Positions 1 through 7,238 of a DNA stretch of 64,000 nt are shown here, one piece after another; the first letter of the stretch is position 1, and every line of letters begins with the position of its first letter. The stretch lies in assembly GCF_000378005.1 (NCBI RefSeq), contig NZ_KB899040.1, forward strand, positions 125,468 through 189,467, in the 5' to 3' direction. The notes beneath the pieces were generated by a model, which saw nothing but the letters and a program-made list of their open reading frames with translations, was not told the DNA's origin and did not search any database. Source of the DNA: Coprothermobacter platensis DSM 11748 (GTDB lineage: Bacteria; Coprothermobacterota; Coprothermobacteria; Coprothermobacterales; Coprothermobacteraceae). Position numbers and translations under genes: made by a program.

Positions 1-96
1 GATGAGCTCGCTCACCAGCCTGACGAATACGCAAAGATTGAGAATTTAACAAAAGATACACTGGTCTTTGCCAAATTGATGAGTAAAATGGAGTAG
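1..96 (+). CDS. C-terminal end of an unidentified protein (cut by window edge)
   Basis: Frame 1 is open from the left edge and ends at TAG 94-96, giving the last 31 residues of a protein. The tail is hydrophilic and looks helical (AKIENLTKDTLVFAKL). That is too little to assign a family. The gene runs in the same direction as the aldolase gene, whose start lies 54 nt downstream, so co-transcription is possible. No terminator is visible between them. Confidence 0.6.
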   Translation, partial: DELAHQPDEYAKIENLTKDTLVFAKLMSKME

Positions 97-150
97 AAAA
101 GGGAACAAAGTTAACAGATGAATATCATTTTAGATAGGAGGTTGATTTGA

Positions 151-1089
151 TTGCCATACGCAAAAACGAAAGACATATTGAGCAAAGCTAATAATGAGGG
201 GTACGGTGTAGCAGCGTTCAACGTTAATGACTTGGAATTCATACAGGCGATCGTTAAGGCTGCTGTCATGGAAAACTCCCCAGCCATAATCGAAGCATCT
301 GAAGGCGCTTTAAAGTATGCCGGTGACGGTGATGTAGAAAAGGGTGCCTTTGTATTGGTAGACATGGTAAGAAGATATGCCGACGCTGTTCCGGTACCTG
401 TTTCATTGCATCTGGACCACGGGCATGATCTTAAACACATAATGGCTGCAATAAAAGCTGGTTTTACATCTGTTATGATCGATGCTTCTGATAAGCCGCT
501 GGAGGAGAATATTAGAATTACACGCCAGGTTGTGGAAATAGCCCATGCAGCAAATGTGGCAGTAGAAGCTGAACTTGGAAAACTTATGGGTATTGAAGAT
601 AATGTGTCCAGTTCTGAATCCGTGCTTGTGGATCCCAATGAGGCCAAGCAGTTTGTTACTGAAACACAGGTCGATTTCTTGGCTCCTGCTGTGGGAACAA
701 GCCATGGGGCTTTCAAGTTTAAAGGCGAAGCGAGAATAGATTATGATCGTATCTCCAAGGTGAAAGAACTTACCCAACTTCCATTGGTACTCCATGGTGC
801 GAGTGGTGTGCCTGCAAAATGGGTTGAATTAGCCGAAAAATATGGCGCTGATTTATCCGGGGCAAAGGGTGTTCCCGATGAAGTGCTTCAAGAAGCAGTA
901 AAACGTGGCATAAACAAGATCAATACGGATACCGATTTAAGGATCGCGTTCGTTGCCGGACTTAGAAAGCATCTTACGGAGAATCCAAAGGAGTTTGACC
1001 CAAGGAAGTACTTTGAAGAAGCAAAAGAATGCGTGACAGAAGTTGTCCGAGACAGAATGAGGATGACTGGCTCTGCAGGAAAGGCTTAA
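151..1089 (+). CDS. fba: Class II fructose-1,6-bisphosphate aldolase
   Basis: This is the zinc-dependent cytosolic aldolase that splits fructose-1,6-bisphosphate into dihydroxyacetone phosphate and glyceraldehyde-3-phosphate in glycolysis, or condenses them in gluconeogenesis. Its 312 residues match the family length. The family motifs are present: SLHLDHGHD near 85-93 (catalytic Asp, zinc His), VEAELG at 138-143, GTSHG at 182-186 with a zinc His, HGASG at 215-219 and KINTDTDLR at 256-264. The start is TTG at 151, supported by a TAGGAGG ribosome-binding site about 10 nt upstream. A strong hairpin terminator follows the stop. Confidence 0.96.
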   Translation: MPYAKTKDILSKANNEGYGVAAFNVNDLEFIQAIVKAAVMENSPAIIEASEGALKYAGDGDVEKGAFVLVDMVRRYADAVPVPVSLHLDHGHDLKHIMAAIKAGFTSVMIDASDKPLEENIRITRQVVEIAHAANVAVEAELGKLMGIEDNVSSSESVLVDPNEAKQFVTETQVDFLAPAVGTSHGAFKFKGEARIDYDRISKVKELTQLPLVLHGASGVPAKWVELAEKYGADLSGAKGVPDEVLQEAVKRGINKINTDTDLRIAFVAGLRKHLTENPKEFDPRKYFEEAKECVTEVVRDRMRMTGSAGKA

Positions 1090-1117
1090 TGTAAGTAATA
1101 GACATAACTTTTATAAG

Positions 1118-1150
1118 AAAGAAGGCTCCCTTTCAAGGGAGCCTTCTTTA
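1118..1150. terminator. Bidirectional hairpin terminator after fba
   Basis: A perfect inverted repeat has AAAGAAGGCTCCCTT at 1118-1132 and its complement at 1135-1149. It lies between fba and the converging glycosyltransferase-like gene. A-rich and T-rich flanks on both sides would let it end transcription in both directions. Its GAAGGCTCC core recurs in the hairpin at 2555-2586. Confidence 0.85.
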
Positions 1151-1178
1151 TACAATACGTTACAAGAATGTCTACAAG

Positions 1179-2432
1179 TTAGCTTTTTTTATTGTCCTGT
1201 AAGAAATAGCAAATGCGTTTCCATACATCTTGCGCTTTTACAAACTGTTGGTAATGCCTCTTGACGTTTCTGTTGTAACGTTCTAATTCCACAGAAACAT
1301 TTAAGAACGCTTCATTATGAAAATAAGAGCAGACCTTGGGAAGCGTTTTGCTAAGTTTCACGCGCATATCTTGAATTTTGGTGTCATAGTGCTCTCTATC
1401 AGTAATGTAGAGAAACAGTGGTTTATACCTGATCCAACCGATACATGCTTTGTAGAAGCGGTCAATAATTTGTGGCGAGTCTGCCTTGACATATTTAAGA
1501 GATGTTGGGAGAACACCGTCCATCAGGTGCCTGTAGGTAGAAAAACCATCGTGGAATGTATAACAAGGGACTCTCAGTACTACGTGATCGCTTAGACATG
1601 TACTAAGAAACGTGTCTTCTCCTCGAGCTCCAGGCGGATTATAAAAAGGTCTTATCTTTTCTATATTGTCTAAGTTGATGCACAGATTCCCGCCTGTGAT
1701 GAATTTCGCGTGGTTAACTTCCTCTACAGGGTAGGCTACGTCGTGTGTGAGTACGTCAGTATCAGCGTAAGTCACTCCACCGTTACTCATGACCTTGCGT
1801 ATGTTTTCCCAATTAACAATGTCATTGCTTATCGCTTCTATGAACATACGAAAGTCATCTTCTGTTAGCACATTGTTGAATTCTATGTAGGGAATAGGAG
1901 ATATGTAGCCGCAATGATAACCGTTAGTTATATCTGCATCCTTTATGTACTTTAAGTGGGTCCTTAGGACTTGTTGCCCGCTCCACACAGCCAATGAACG
2001 GGTATTAGTTACAGCCATGGGGTATTCATCGTCGTCGAGGAACAGCAGATAATCTACGTTGTTCTTTATTGCCGTGTATAGAATCCGGTTGCGTTTTCCT
2101 GCGTAACTATTCCAAAAAATGAGCTTTGCTTCATCTTCAGTTACAACGTTTTTATCCACCAGCTTAGCCATTTCGCTTGCTATAGTGGAATCGCCAATGA
2201 AATGCGTTTCGTCTATGAGGTTTAGAACATCTTTGCTAATATTTTTATAATCTTCAGGTTTTGTATCGGAATAAGACAAATCATAGGCTACCAATAAACT
2301 CAAACGTATGTTATCACGATCAGTTAGGCCGGATTCCTGAAAATTATATATGTAGGACCGAAGAACTTTTCTAAAACTCTTTCTGCCTGTGGCAAAACCA
2401 ATTCCTATTTTAAGATTATTTTCAGCTCTCAT
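1179..2432 (-). CDS. Glycosyltransferase-like protein (GT-A type, uncharacterised)
   Basis: This is a soluble 417-residue protein without a signal peptide. Its N-terminal half resembles a GT-A nucleotide-sugar transferase: a beta strand near residue 10 (KIGIGFATG) and LLFLDDDEYP near 130-139, where a DXD-type motif would bind metal and nucleotide sugar. GARGEDTFLS further on resembles the catalytic acidic motif of GT2-like enzymes. Substrate and acceptor cannot be told from sequence. ATG 2432 has a GAGGG site 9 nt upstream. The gene stands alone between two hairpin terminators with related cores. The glycosyltransferase label is an inference from motifs. Confidence 0.65.
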   Translation of the reverse strand: MRAENNLKIGIGFATGRKSFRKVLRSYIYNFQESGLTDRDNIRLSLLVAYDLSYSDTKPEDYKNISKDVLNLIDETHFIGDSTIASEMAKLVDKNVVTEDEAKLIFWNSYAGKRNRILYTAIKNNVDYLLFLDDDEYPMAVTNTRSLAVWSGQQVLRTHLKYIKDADITNGYHCGYISPIPYIEFNNVLTEDDFRMFIEAISNDIVNWENIRKVMSNGGVTYADTDVLTHDVAYPVEEVNHAKFITGGNLCINLDNIEKIRPFYNPPGARGEDTFLSTCLSDHVVLRVPCYTFHDGFSTYRHLMDGVLPTSLKYVKADSPQIIDRFYKACIGWIRYKPLFLYITDREHYDTKIQDMRVKLSKTLPKVCSYFHNEAFLNVSVELERYNRNVKRHYQQFVKAQDVWKRICYFLQDNKKS

Positions 2433-2554
2433 ATGATAATCCCTCGCTTGTCTTTATATTGTCGTACTTGCTATTTTTAATAGTTCGATTGTTCTTATGC
2501 ATTGCAGACAATACTTATTTTAAGCGTGAAATACGTAAATGAAGTCTACTAAAG

Positions 2555-2586
2555 AAGAAGGAGCCTTCCTAAGAAGGCTCCTTCTT
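2555..2586. terminator. Hairpin terminator downstream of the SPW-repeat gene
   Basis: The inverted repeat AAGAAGGAGCCTTC (2555-2568) and GAAGGCTCCTTCTT (2573-2586) has a 4-nt loop. Read on the minus strand it follows the SPW gene and runs into a T-rich stretch, so it fits a rho-independent terminator. The stem shares GAAGGCTCC with the terminator at 1118-1150, which suggests the two are related copies. Confidence 0.8.
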
Positions 2587-2615
2587 GCCGAATGTAAGCA
2601 AGGATAAAGACTGTT

Positions 2616-2912
2616 TTACTTATTTGATCCGCCCAAAGCAGCGAATCCTGCGATAGCAATCAAAATACCAACGATGACATTGTTCCACATGTACGCGGAA
2701 CCCGTGGTCCAGAAGAACGCTGTAACCAGTGCCCATAGGCCAAGTATTACACCTAACCATTTCTGCCAAGATTTTTCAGCAGGGAACATATAGGCACAAA
2801 TAGCTACAACTATACCCACTATGATTCCGTTCCACATTGCACCAGATGATGCCTTAATGATAAATGGCGCCAAAAGGTACCACAAACCAAGTAAACCAAC
2901 TAACCATTGCAT
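2616..2912 (-). CDS. SPW-repeat small membrane protein
   Basis: This 98-residue integral membrane protein is built from two tandem copies of one unit: WLVGLLGLWYLLAPF...MWNGIIVGIVV, then WLGVILGLWALVTAFF...MWNNVIVGILI. That is the pattern of SPW-repeat proteins, with about four transmembrane helices. The family has no established function. ATG 2912 has a perfect AAGGAGG site. Immediately upstream of that site lies an 8-bp hairpin (2927-2955) that may affect translation. The gene is monocistronic with its own terminator. Confidence 0.8.
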   Translation of the reverse strand: MQWLVGLLGLWYLLAPFIIKASSGAMWNGIIVGIVVAICAYMFPAEKSWQKWLGVILGLWALVTAFFWTTGSAYMWNNVIVGILIAIAGFAALGGSNK

Positions 2913-2926
2913 ATCTCTGCACCTCC

Positions 2927-2955
2927 TTGGGCAAATTCTTCTTTTTCTTGCCCAA
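2927..2955 (-). promoter_or_regulatory. Hairpin abutting the SPW gene ribosome-binding site
   Basis: On the minus strand the leader reads TTGGGCAA, a 13-nt purine-rich loop, then TTGCCCAA, followed directly by GGAGG and the ATG. The 8-bp stem is perfect and touches the Shine-Dalgarno site, so it could modulate initiation or mRNA stability. Further upstream GGGTATAAAACC resembles a -10 element. The regulatory role is inferred. Confidence 0.45.
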
Positions 2956-3008
2956 TGGTTTTATACCCTCTGGCAGCCATTCTTATGCAATTAATTGTGT
3001 CACTATGG

Positions 3009-3908
3009 TTACAGTGATTTTCCTACTATATTTTGAATAATTCTCTTTACGGGGAGGATGTCTTTTATAAGCCCTGCTGATTGCCCCATCATAAACGCAC
3101 CATTCTCTAAATCTCCTTCAACGGCACGTATGAGAGCACCTAACATCAGTTGGGAAAATTCCTGTTCATCTCCGCGATATTCAGCATCTATAAGCCTAAG
3201 GGCCAAATTGTTTCTCCATATGCGAACGGTATGTTTGAACCGTCTGCCGACCTCTACTGTCGAACGCTCATTAGCTCTTAGTACCACATCTTTATATGCA
3301 GGGCTTATTGGAGCTTCCTCAGAGGCAACAAAACGTGTTCCCATTTGCACACCTACAGCGCCCATGGCTCTCATAGCGTTATAGCTGTCTGCATCAACGA
3401 TGCCGCCGGCAGCTACTACTGGTACACTTACTGTTTTTAATACTGCATTTACCAAAACGATGGTCGTTACTTCTCCGATATGGCCTCCCGATTCTTTACC
3501 TTCTGCAATAACGGCGTCTGCACCTATTTTTTCTAACATTAAAGCCTGGTTTGCTGACCCCACCAGCGGCAATATCTTTATACCCTTTTCTTTTAGCGTT
3601 TTCATGAAGCTGGAAGGATTGCCTGCTCCAGTTGTTATAACAGGGGGACACTCTTCTAAAACGACTTTTATTTGGTCTTGCCAAAATTCACTTTGGAGCA
3701 TCAAGTTTACCCCAAATGGCTTTGACGTGCGAGACCGAACTTCACGAATTTGGTCTCGTAACTCTTCTGGCGTCATCGATGCGCCACCTAAAATTCCTAA
3801 TCCTCCTGCTTCACTTACGGCAGCAGCTAAAGGAGCTTTTGCAACACGAGCCATACCACCTTGTATAATGGGATATTCAATACCAAGCAGTTCTTCTAAA
3901 GAGATCAT
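3009..3908 (-). CDS. fabK: Enoyl-ACP reductase II (FMN-dependent)
   Basis: This is the flavin enoyl-ACP reductase for the last step of each type II fatty-acid elongation cycle. It is the alternative to FabI in many streptococci, clostridia and Thermotoga-like bacteria. Its 299 residues form a nitronate monooxygenase-type TIM barrel: IIQGGMARVAKAPLAAAVSE at the N-terminus, PFGVNLML, EGKESGGHIGE near 140 with the family His, and VPVVAAGGI for phosphate binding. ATG 3908 overlaps the fabZ stop (ATGA), so translation is probably coupled. It is the last gene of the fab operon. No clear terminator follows. Confidence 0.93.
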   Translation of the reverse strand: MISLEELLGIEYPIIQGGMARVAKAPLAAAVSEAGGLGILGGASMTPEELRDQIREVRSRTSKPFGVNLMLQSEFWQDQIKVVLEECPPVITTGAGNPSSFMKTLKEKGIKILPLVGSANQALMLEKIGADAVIAEGKESGGHIGEVTTIVLVNAVLKTVSVPVVAAGGIVDADSYNAMRAMGAVGVQMGTRFVASEEAPISPAYKDVVLRANERSTVEVGRRFKHTVRIWRNNLALRLIDAEYRGDEQEFSQLMLGALIRAVEGDLENGAFMMGQSAGLIKDILPVKRIIQNIVGKSL

Positions 3909-4306
3909 TTTTCTTTCGCCACCTTAAAGACAATTTTCGCTTCGCTTACTAACGTGTTTTCTTTAAAAATCATTCCTCTGCCAAAATAGAAACCAGCTTT
4001 TTCATTCTCCAATGTCGCTTTTATAGTAATGTGGTCTCCGGGAAAAAGAGGTTGTAAAAATCTGGCTTGTTCAACGCGGGCCAGCAATGGCAAACCAGGC
4101 GTTTTCACCAGCAAACCCAATGTTTGAGCAACGGCTTCTATGTGAAGAACGCCGGGAAAAATTGGATAATCAGGGAAATGCCCCTGAAAAAAAGGCAGAT
4201 TTGGGTCTATATAATATTGTGCCTCACAATAATTGTCTTTTGTTTCAAAACTGTCCACAAATAAAAATGGCCATTTGTGAGGCAACGGAATTATCTTTTC
4301 TTCCAC
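3905..4306 (-). CDS. fabZ: 3-hydroxyacyl-ACP dehydratase
   Basis: This hot-dog-fold dehydratase turns 3-hydroxyacyl-ACP into trans-2-enoyl-ACP. The signature GHFPDYPIFPGVLHIEAVAQ carries the catalytic His and Glu. The start chosen is GTG 4304-4306 (protein begins VEEKIIPLPHKWPF), because AGGAGG lies 10 nt upstream. It gives 133 residues, close to the usual FabZ length. A longer frame reaches 4363 but would add a Cys/Arg-rich tail lying over the anti-sigma gene. The 5' end overlaps the anti-sigma 3' end by 16 nt and the 3' end overlaps fabK by 4 nt. Confidence 0.9.
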   Translation of the reverse strand: MEEKIIPLPHKWPFLFVDSFETKDNYCEAQYYIDPNLPFFQGHFPDYPIFPGVLHIEAVAQTLGLLVKTPGLPLLARVEQARFLQPLFPGDHITIKATLENEKAGFYFGRGMIFKENTLVSEAKIVFKVAKEK

Positions 4307-4590
4307 AGTAAAGCGCCTCCTGCAGCCAAAAGGACACCGACACCTACGCTTCCAACAATCCATGGCGTAATAGACGTCTTGCCTTTTGCCAATGTCACGA
4401 TGTCTTTTTCTGGTTTGTGCGTGTAATTTACTAAACTTCTCAACTCATCGAAAAGCTCATCCCAATTTTGCAGTTCATTGTAGCAGTCATTGCATGTATT
4501 GAGGTGTGCTGATACATCATTTATTTGGTTTTTTGTTAATTCGCCTCTCAGGAATTCCGGTATCAGTTCCTGCACTTCTTTGCACTCCAT
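4291..4590 (-). CDS. Zinc-finger anti-sigma factor, membrane anchored
   Basis: A 99-residue ZAS-type (zf-HC2) anti-sigma factor. The N-terminal zinc motif is AHLNTCNDC (H-x3-C-x2-C near residue 32-40), preceded by helix MECKEVQELIPEFLRGEL. A single transmembrane helix near 75-95 (WIVGSVGVGVLLAAGGALLW) ends in positively charged residues. By family analogy it would hold its ECF sigma factor at the membrane until a signal releases it. The start is ATG 4590 behind AAGGAGG; an in-frame GTG at 4599 lies inside that site. It overlaps the sigma gene by 74 nt and fabZ by 16 nt. Confidence 0.85.
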   Translation of the reverse strand: MECKEVQELIPEFLRGELTKNQINDVSAHLNTCNDCYNELQNWDELFDELRSLVNYTHKPEKDIVTLAKGKTSITPWIVGSVGVGVLLAAGGALLWKKR

Positions 4591-5089
4591 CGTTTTCACC
4601 TCCTTCTAACTTTTTTCTCAAAGCTTTACGGGCGCGATGTAGTTGTACGCGCACGTTTTCCTCTGTTATGTCGAGCATTCTTGCTATGTCCTTTATGGGG
4701 AAGTTGTATATGTCTCTCAGAACAATTAATGCTCTTTGGCTATCTGGGAGGTCCATAACAGCCATTTCTAACATTAGATGCATATCTTCGGCCGTATGAA
4801 AATTGGGCTCAACATAAACAATCTTTTTCTTCTTTCTAAGCAATTGAAGTGCCGTATTTGCTGTAACTCGATAAAGCCACGTACTTAAACTGCTTTCATT
4901 TCTAAATGACTTTATTTTTGACCAAAGTATCCATGCTACCTCTTGTGTTACATCTTCTGCATCTTCTCTGTTTCCAACGAGGCGATACGCTAATGTGTAA
5001 ATTTCGCGCTCAAATTGGTTGAATAATTCTTGAAATGCTTTAGGATCGCCACGTTTTACTTTTTCAATGAGAACATGCTCAACCTTCAT
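4517..5089 (-). CDS. ECF-type RNA polymerase sigma factor
   Basis: A 190-residue group 4 sigma factor with only regions 2 and 4. Region 2 includes FEREIYTLAYRLVGNREDAED (core binding) and SSLSTWLYRVTANTALQLLR; region 4 includes LPDSQRALIVLRDIYNFPIK and ENVRVQLHRARKALRKKL. The last roughly 27 residues lie past the usual end and are encoded over the start of the anti-sigma gene in another frame. ATG 5089 sits inside the end of fabF (11-nt overlap) and has no good ribosome-binding site, so it is probably translationally coupled. Sitting inside a fatty-acid operon suggests control of membrane lipid homeostasis; this is inference. Confidence 0.9.
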   Translation of the reverse strand: MKVEHVLIEKVKRGDPKAFQELFNQFEREIYTLAYRLVGNREDAEDVTQEVAWILWSKIKSFRNESSLSTWLYRVTANTALQLLRKKKKIVYVEPNFHTAEDMHLMLEMAVMDLPDSQRALIVLRDIYNFPIKDIARMLDITEENVRVQLHRARKALRKKLEGGENDGVQRSAGTDTGIPERRINKKPNK

Positions 5090-6299
5090 AACGTTTTAGC
5101 ACCACTACGGAATTATGCCCACCGAAGCCTAAGGATTCCTTTAATACGTAGTTTATTTCACGCTTTTCAGCTTTGTTGGGTACATAGTAGAGATCACACT
5201 CTTCAGCCGGCTCTTGGAAGTTTATGGTCGGTGGAATCATCTGTTCTTGCAGAGCGAGCACGGAAGCGACTGTCTCTACTGCACCTGATGCACCGAGCAA
5301 ATGTCCTATCATGGATTTTATAGAGCTTACAGGAATATTGTAGGCATGTTCACCAAACGCTTTCTTTAATGACTTCGTCTCTATAACATCGTTCAGCGGG
5401 GTAGAGGTTCCGTGCGCACATACATAATCTATCTGCTCGGGTTGTATGTTCGCTTTCTTCAATGCTTTTAGTATGGCTCTGGACTGCGGTTCTGCTGACG
5501 GATCCGGTGCTGTTACATGATAGCCGTCGCAAGTTGCGCCATAGCCCACAATTTCTGCCAAGGGCGTAGCGCCTCTACTTAGTGCATGTTCCAGCGTTTC
5601 CAGGACTAAAGCACCTGCACCTTCTCCCATTACAAAACCTGAATGGTTTTTATCAAAAGGTCTTGATGCAGTTGGTTCATTCATGGGTGATAGGGCTTTC
5701 ATGTTGTAGAAGCTGGTAATGCCCAGAGGTGTTATGCTCGCTTCAGAACCACCCACCAGTACGGCGTTTAAGTCATCTTCCTGTTGAAGAAGGTTGAAAC
5801 CTTGACCAATGGCATCTAAGGAAGCAGCACAAGCTGTGGTGGGGGCAAAAGCTGGCCCGTGAAATCCATTTTGAATAGCAATATTGGCAGCAGCTATGTT
5901 GACAATAGATGCGGGAACGGTAAAGGGTGAAACGGTTTTTTGTCCTTTAGTATAGAGATTAATGATCTGCGTTTCTAAAAACTCCAGTCCACCCATACCC
6001 GATGCAAAAACAACACCCACACTATAGGGGTCGACTTCATGCAAATTCGCCATTTCCAATGCTTCATGAGCTGCTACAGATCCGAATTGCGTAAAACGGT
6101 CCATCCTTTTTGCATCTTTTTTGTCAAAATACTGCAAAGGATCAAAGTCAACTTCTCCAGCAAATTTCACTGGCAGCTCGCTATAACGTGTGATAGGTTT
6201 TATACCGTTAGCGCCCGAGAATATTCCCTCTTTGAATGGGCTTAGCCCCACCCCGAAAGGTGTGACTACGCCCATTCCCGTTATTACAATGCGTTTCAT
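5079..6299 (-). CDS. fabF: 3-oxoacyl-ACP synthase II
   Basis: This condensing enzyme (KAS II) extends acyl-ACP by two carbons from malonyl-ACP with release of CO2. Its 406 residues match the family. The Cys-His-His triad is visible: Cys157 in PTTACAASLDA, His296 in CAHGTSTPLND and His333 in IGHLLGASGAVE. No fabH (KAS III) is seen in this operon, so the priming step must be encoded elsewhere or done differently. The start overlaps the acpP stop by 4 nt (ATGA). Confidence 0.95.
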   Translation of the reverse strand: MKRIVITGMGVVTPFGVGLSPFKEGIFSGANGIKPITRYSELPVKFAGEVDFDPLQYFDKKDAKRMDRFTQFGSVAAHEALEMANLHEVDPYSVGVVFASGMGGLEFLETQIINLYTKGQKTVSPFTVPASIVNIAAANIAIQNGFHGPAFAPTTACAASLDAIGQGFNLLQQEDDLNAVLVGGSEASITPLGITSFYNMKALSPMNEPTASRPFDKNHSGFVMGEGAGALVLETLEHALSRGATPLAEIVGYGATCDGYHVTAPDPSAEPQSRAILKALKKANIQPEQIDYVCAHGTSTPLNDVIETKSLKKAFGEHAYNIPVSSIKSMIGHLLGASGAVETVASVLALQEQMIPPTINFQEPAEECDLYYVPNKAEKREINYVLKESLGFGGHNSVVVLKRYEG

Positions 6300-6511
6300 G
6301 CATTACCACCGAGAACGCGCATAAGATCTCCAACAGTCTTGATTTCAGAAAGTTTTTCTTCTGGTATGGAGTAACCCTTTTGCTCCAAAGACAACGTCAA
6401 ATCCACTAAACCCAAAGAATCTACACCTAAGCTTTCAAAAGTGGTTTCCTCTGTAAGATTTTCCGTAGGATAACCATTTTCTTCTAACAAACCCTTAATC
6501 ATTTCCATCAT
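6296..6511 (-). CDS. acpP: Acyl carrier protein
   Basis: This small acidic carrier protein holds acyl chains on a 4'-phosphopantetheine arm attached to Ser32 in GVDSLGLVDL. ATG 6511 is chosen because AAGGAGG lies 11 nt upstream, giving 71 residues, slightly short for ACP (usually 75-80). A longer frame to 6589 would add 26 residues unlike any ACP and overlap fabG. It lies between fabG and fabF as in many bacteria. The 3' end overlaps fabF by 4 nt. Confidence 0.93.
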   Translation of the reverse strand: MMEMIKGLLEENGYPTENLTEETTFESLGVDSLGLVDLTLSLEQKGYSIPEEKLSEIKTVGDLMRVLGGNA

Positions 6512-6563
6512 GTTAGCTTGAACCTCCTTAATAAATTTGTTTGTTATAACATAAAACACGTTT

Positions 6564-7238
6564 TTAGGAGATAAAGAATCCTCCATCAACGTAAATATTC
6601 TGTCCCGTTATGAAAGAAGATAACGGGGAAAGCAAAAAGCAGATCGCATTTGCGATCTCTTCTGGTGCAGCCAACCTTTTTAGCAGGTTGTGTTGTATAA
6701 AACCTTGTTTGACAGGTTCGGGCAGCTGCGTAGTCATCTTCGTGTCCACCAAACCTGGTGAAATTGCATTGACGCGTATGCCTTTCCTTGCCCATTCTTT
6801 CGCCAATGTTTTGGTCAGCGCTTCCAATCCAGCTTTAGAAGCTGAGTAAGCAGCTTGACCAATGTTACCCCATTGACCTACTATGGAACTTAGAAACACG
6901 ACACTGCTTTGAGGTTTTAAAGCCATGTAAAAATGTTTTGCAGTCAGAAAAGCTCCAGTGAGGTTAGTGTTTATAACCTCCATCCAATCGGATAAACTCA
7001 GTAAGCCTACGGGCTTATCAATGGTCACTCCGGCAGTGTACAATAAACCATCCAGCATTTTCGACCACGAACTGTATGGTTTGAAAGACTCCTCGTCGGT
7101 AACATCCAAATAGTTCTCACTTTTCCGACTTAGCATGATTACCTTTGCGTTTTCTTCCTCCAACGCTTTGGAAACGGCTTTACCAATGTCTCCACTACCT
7201 ACTACAGCAAACGTTTTTTCAGATAGATGCCACTTCAT
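6564..7238 (-). CDS. fabG: 3-oxoacyl-ACP reductase
   Basis: A short-chain dehydrogenase that reduces 3-oxoacyl-ACP with NAD(P)H. The catalytic triad is intact: Ser118 in FLSSIVG, Tyr131 and Lys135 in YSASK; NTNLTGAF and ISPGLVDT are also typical. The nucleotide-binding loop is GSGDIG at 14-19 rather than the usual TGxxxGIG, and the protein is 224 residues against about 245. It is therefore a compact member. Context makes FabG much more likely than another SDR. It overlaps the fabD 3' end by 20 nt. Confidence 0.9.
   Translation of the reverse strand: MKWHLSEKTFAVVGSGDIGKAVSKALEEENAKVIMLSRKSENYLDVTDEESFKPYSSWSKMLDGLLYTAGVTIDKPVGLLSLSDWMEVINTNLTGAFLTAKHFYMALKPQSSVVFLSSIVGQWGNIGQAAYSASKAGLEALTKTLAKEWARKGIRVNAISPGLVDTKMTTQLPEPVKQGFIQHNLLKRLAAPEEIANAICFLLSPLSSFITGQNIYVDGGFFIS

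Noticed and set aside
111..716. Open frame of 201 codons on the minus strand across fba
   Set aside because: It lies fully antisense to a well-supported aldolase gene, has no family motif and no ribosome-binding site, and its Ser/Ala-rich composition mirrors the opposite coding strand.
3905..4363. Longer fabZ frame starting at 4363
   Set aside because: The extra 19 residues are Cys/Arg-rich and overlap the anti-sigma gene; GTG 4306 has an AGGAGG site and gives the family length.
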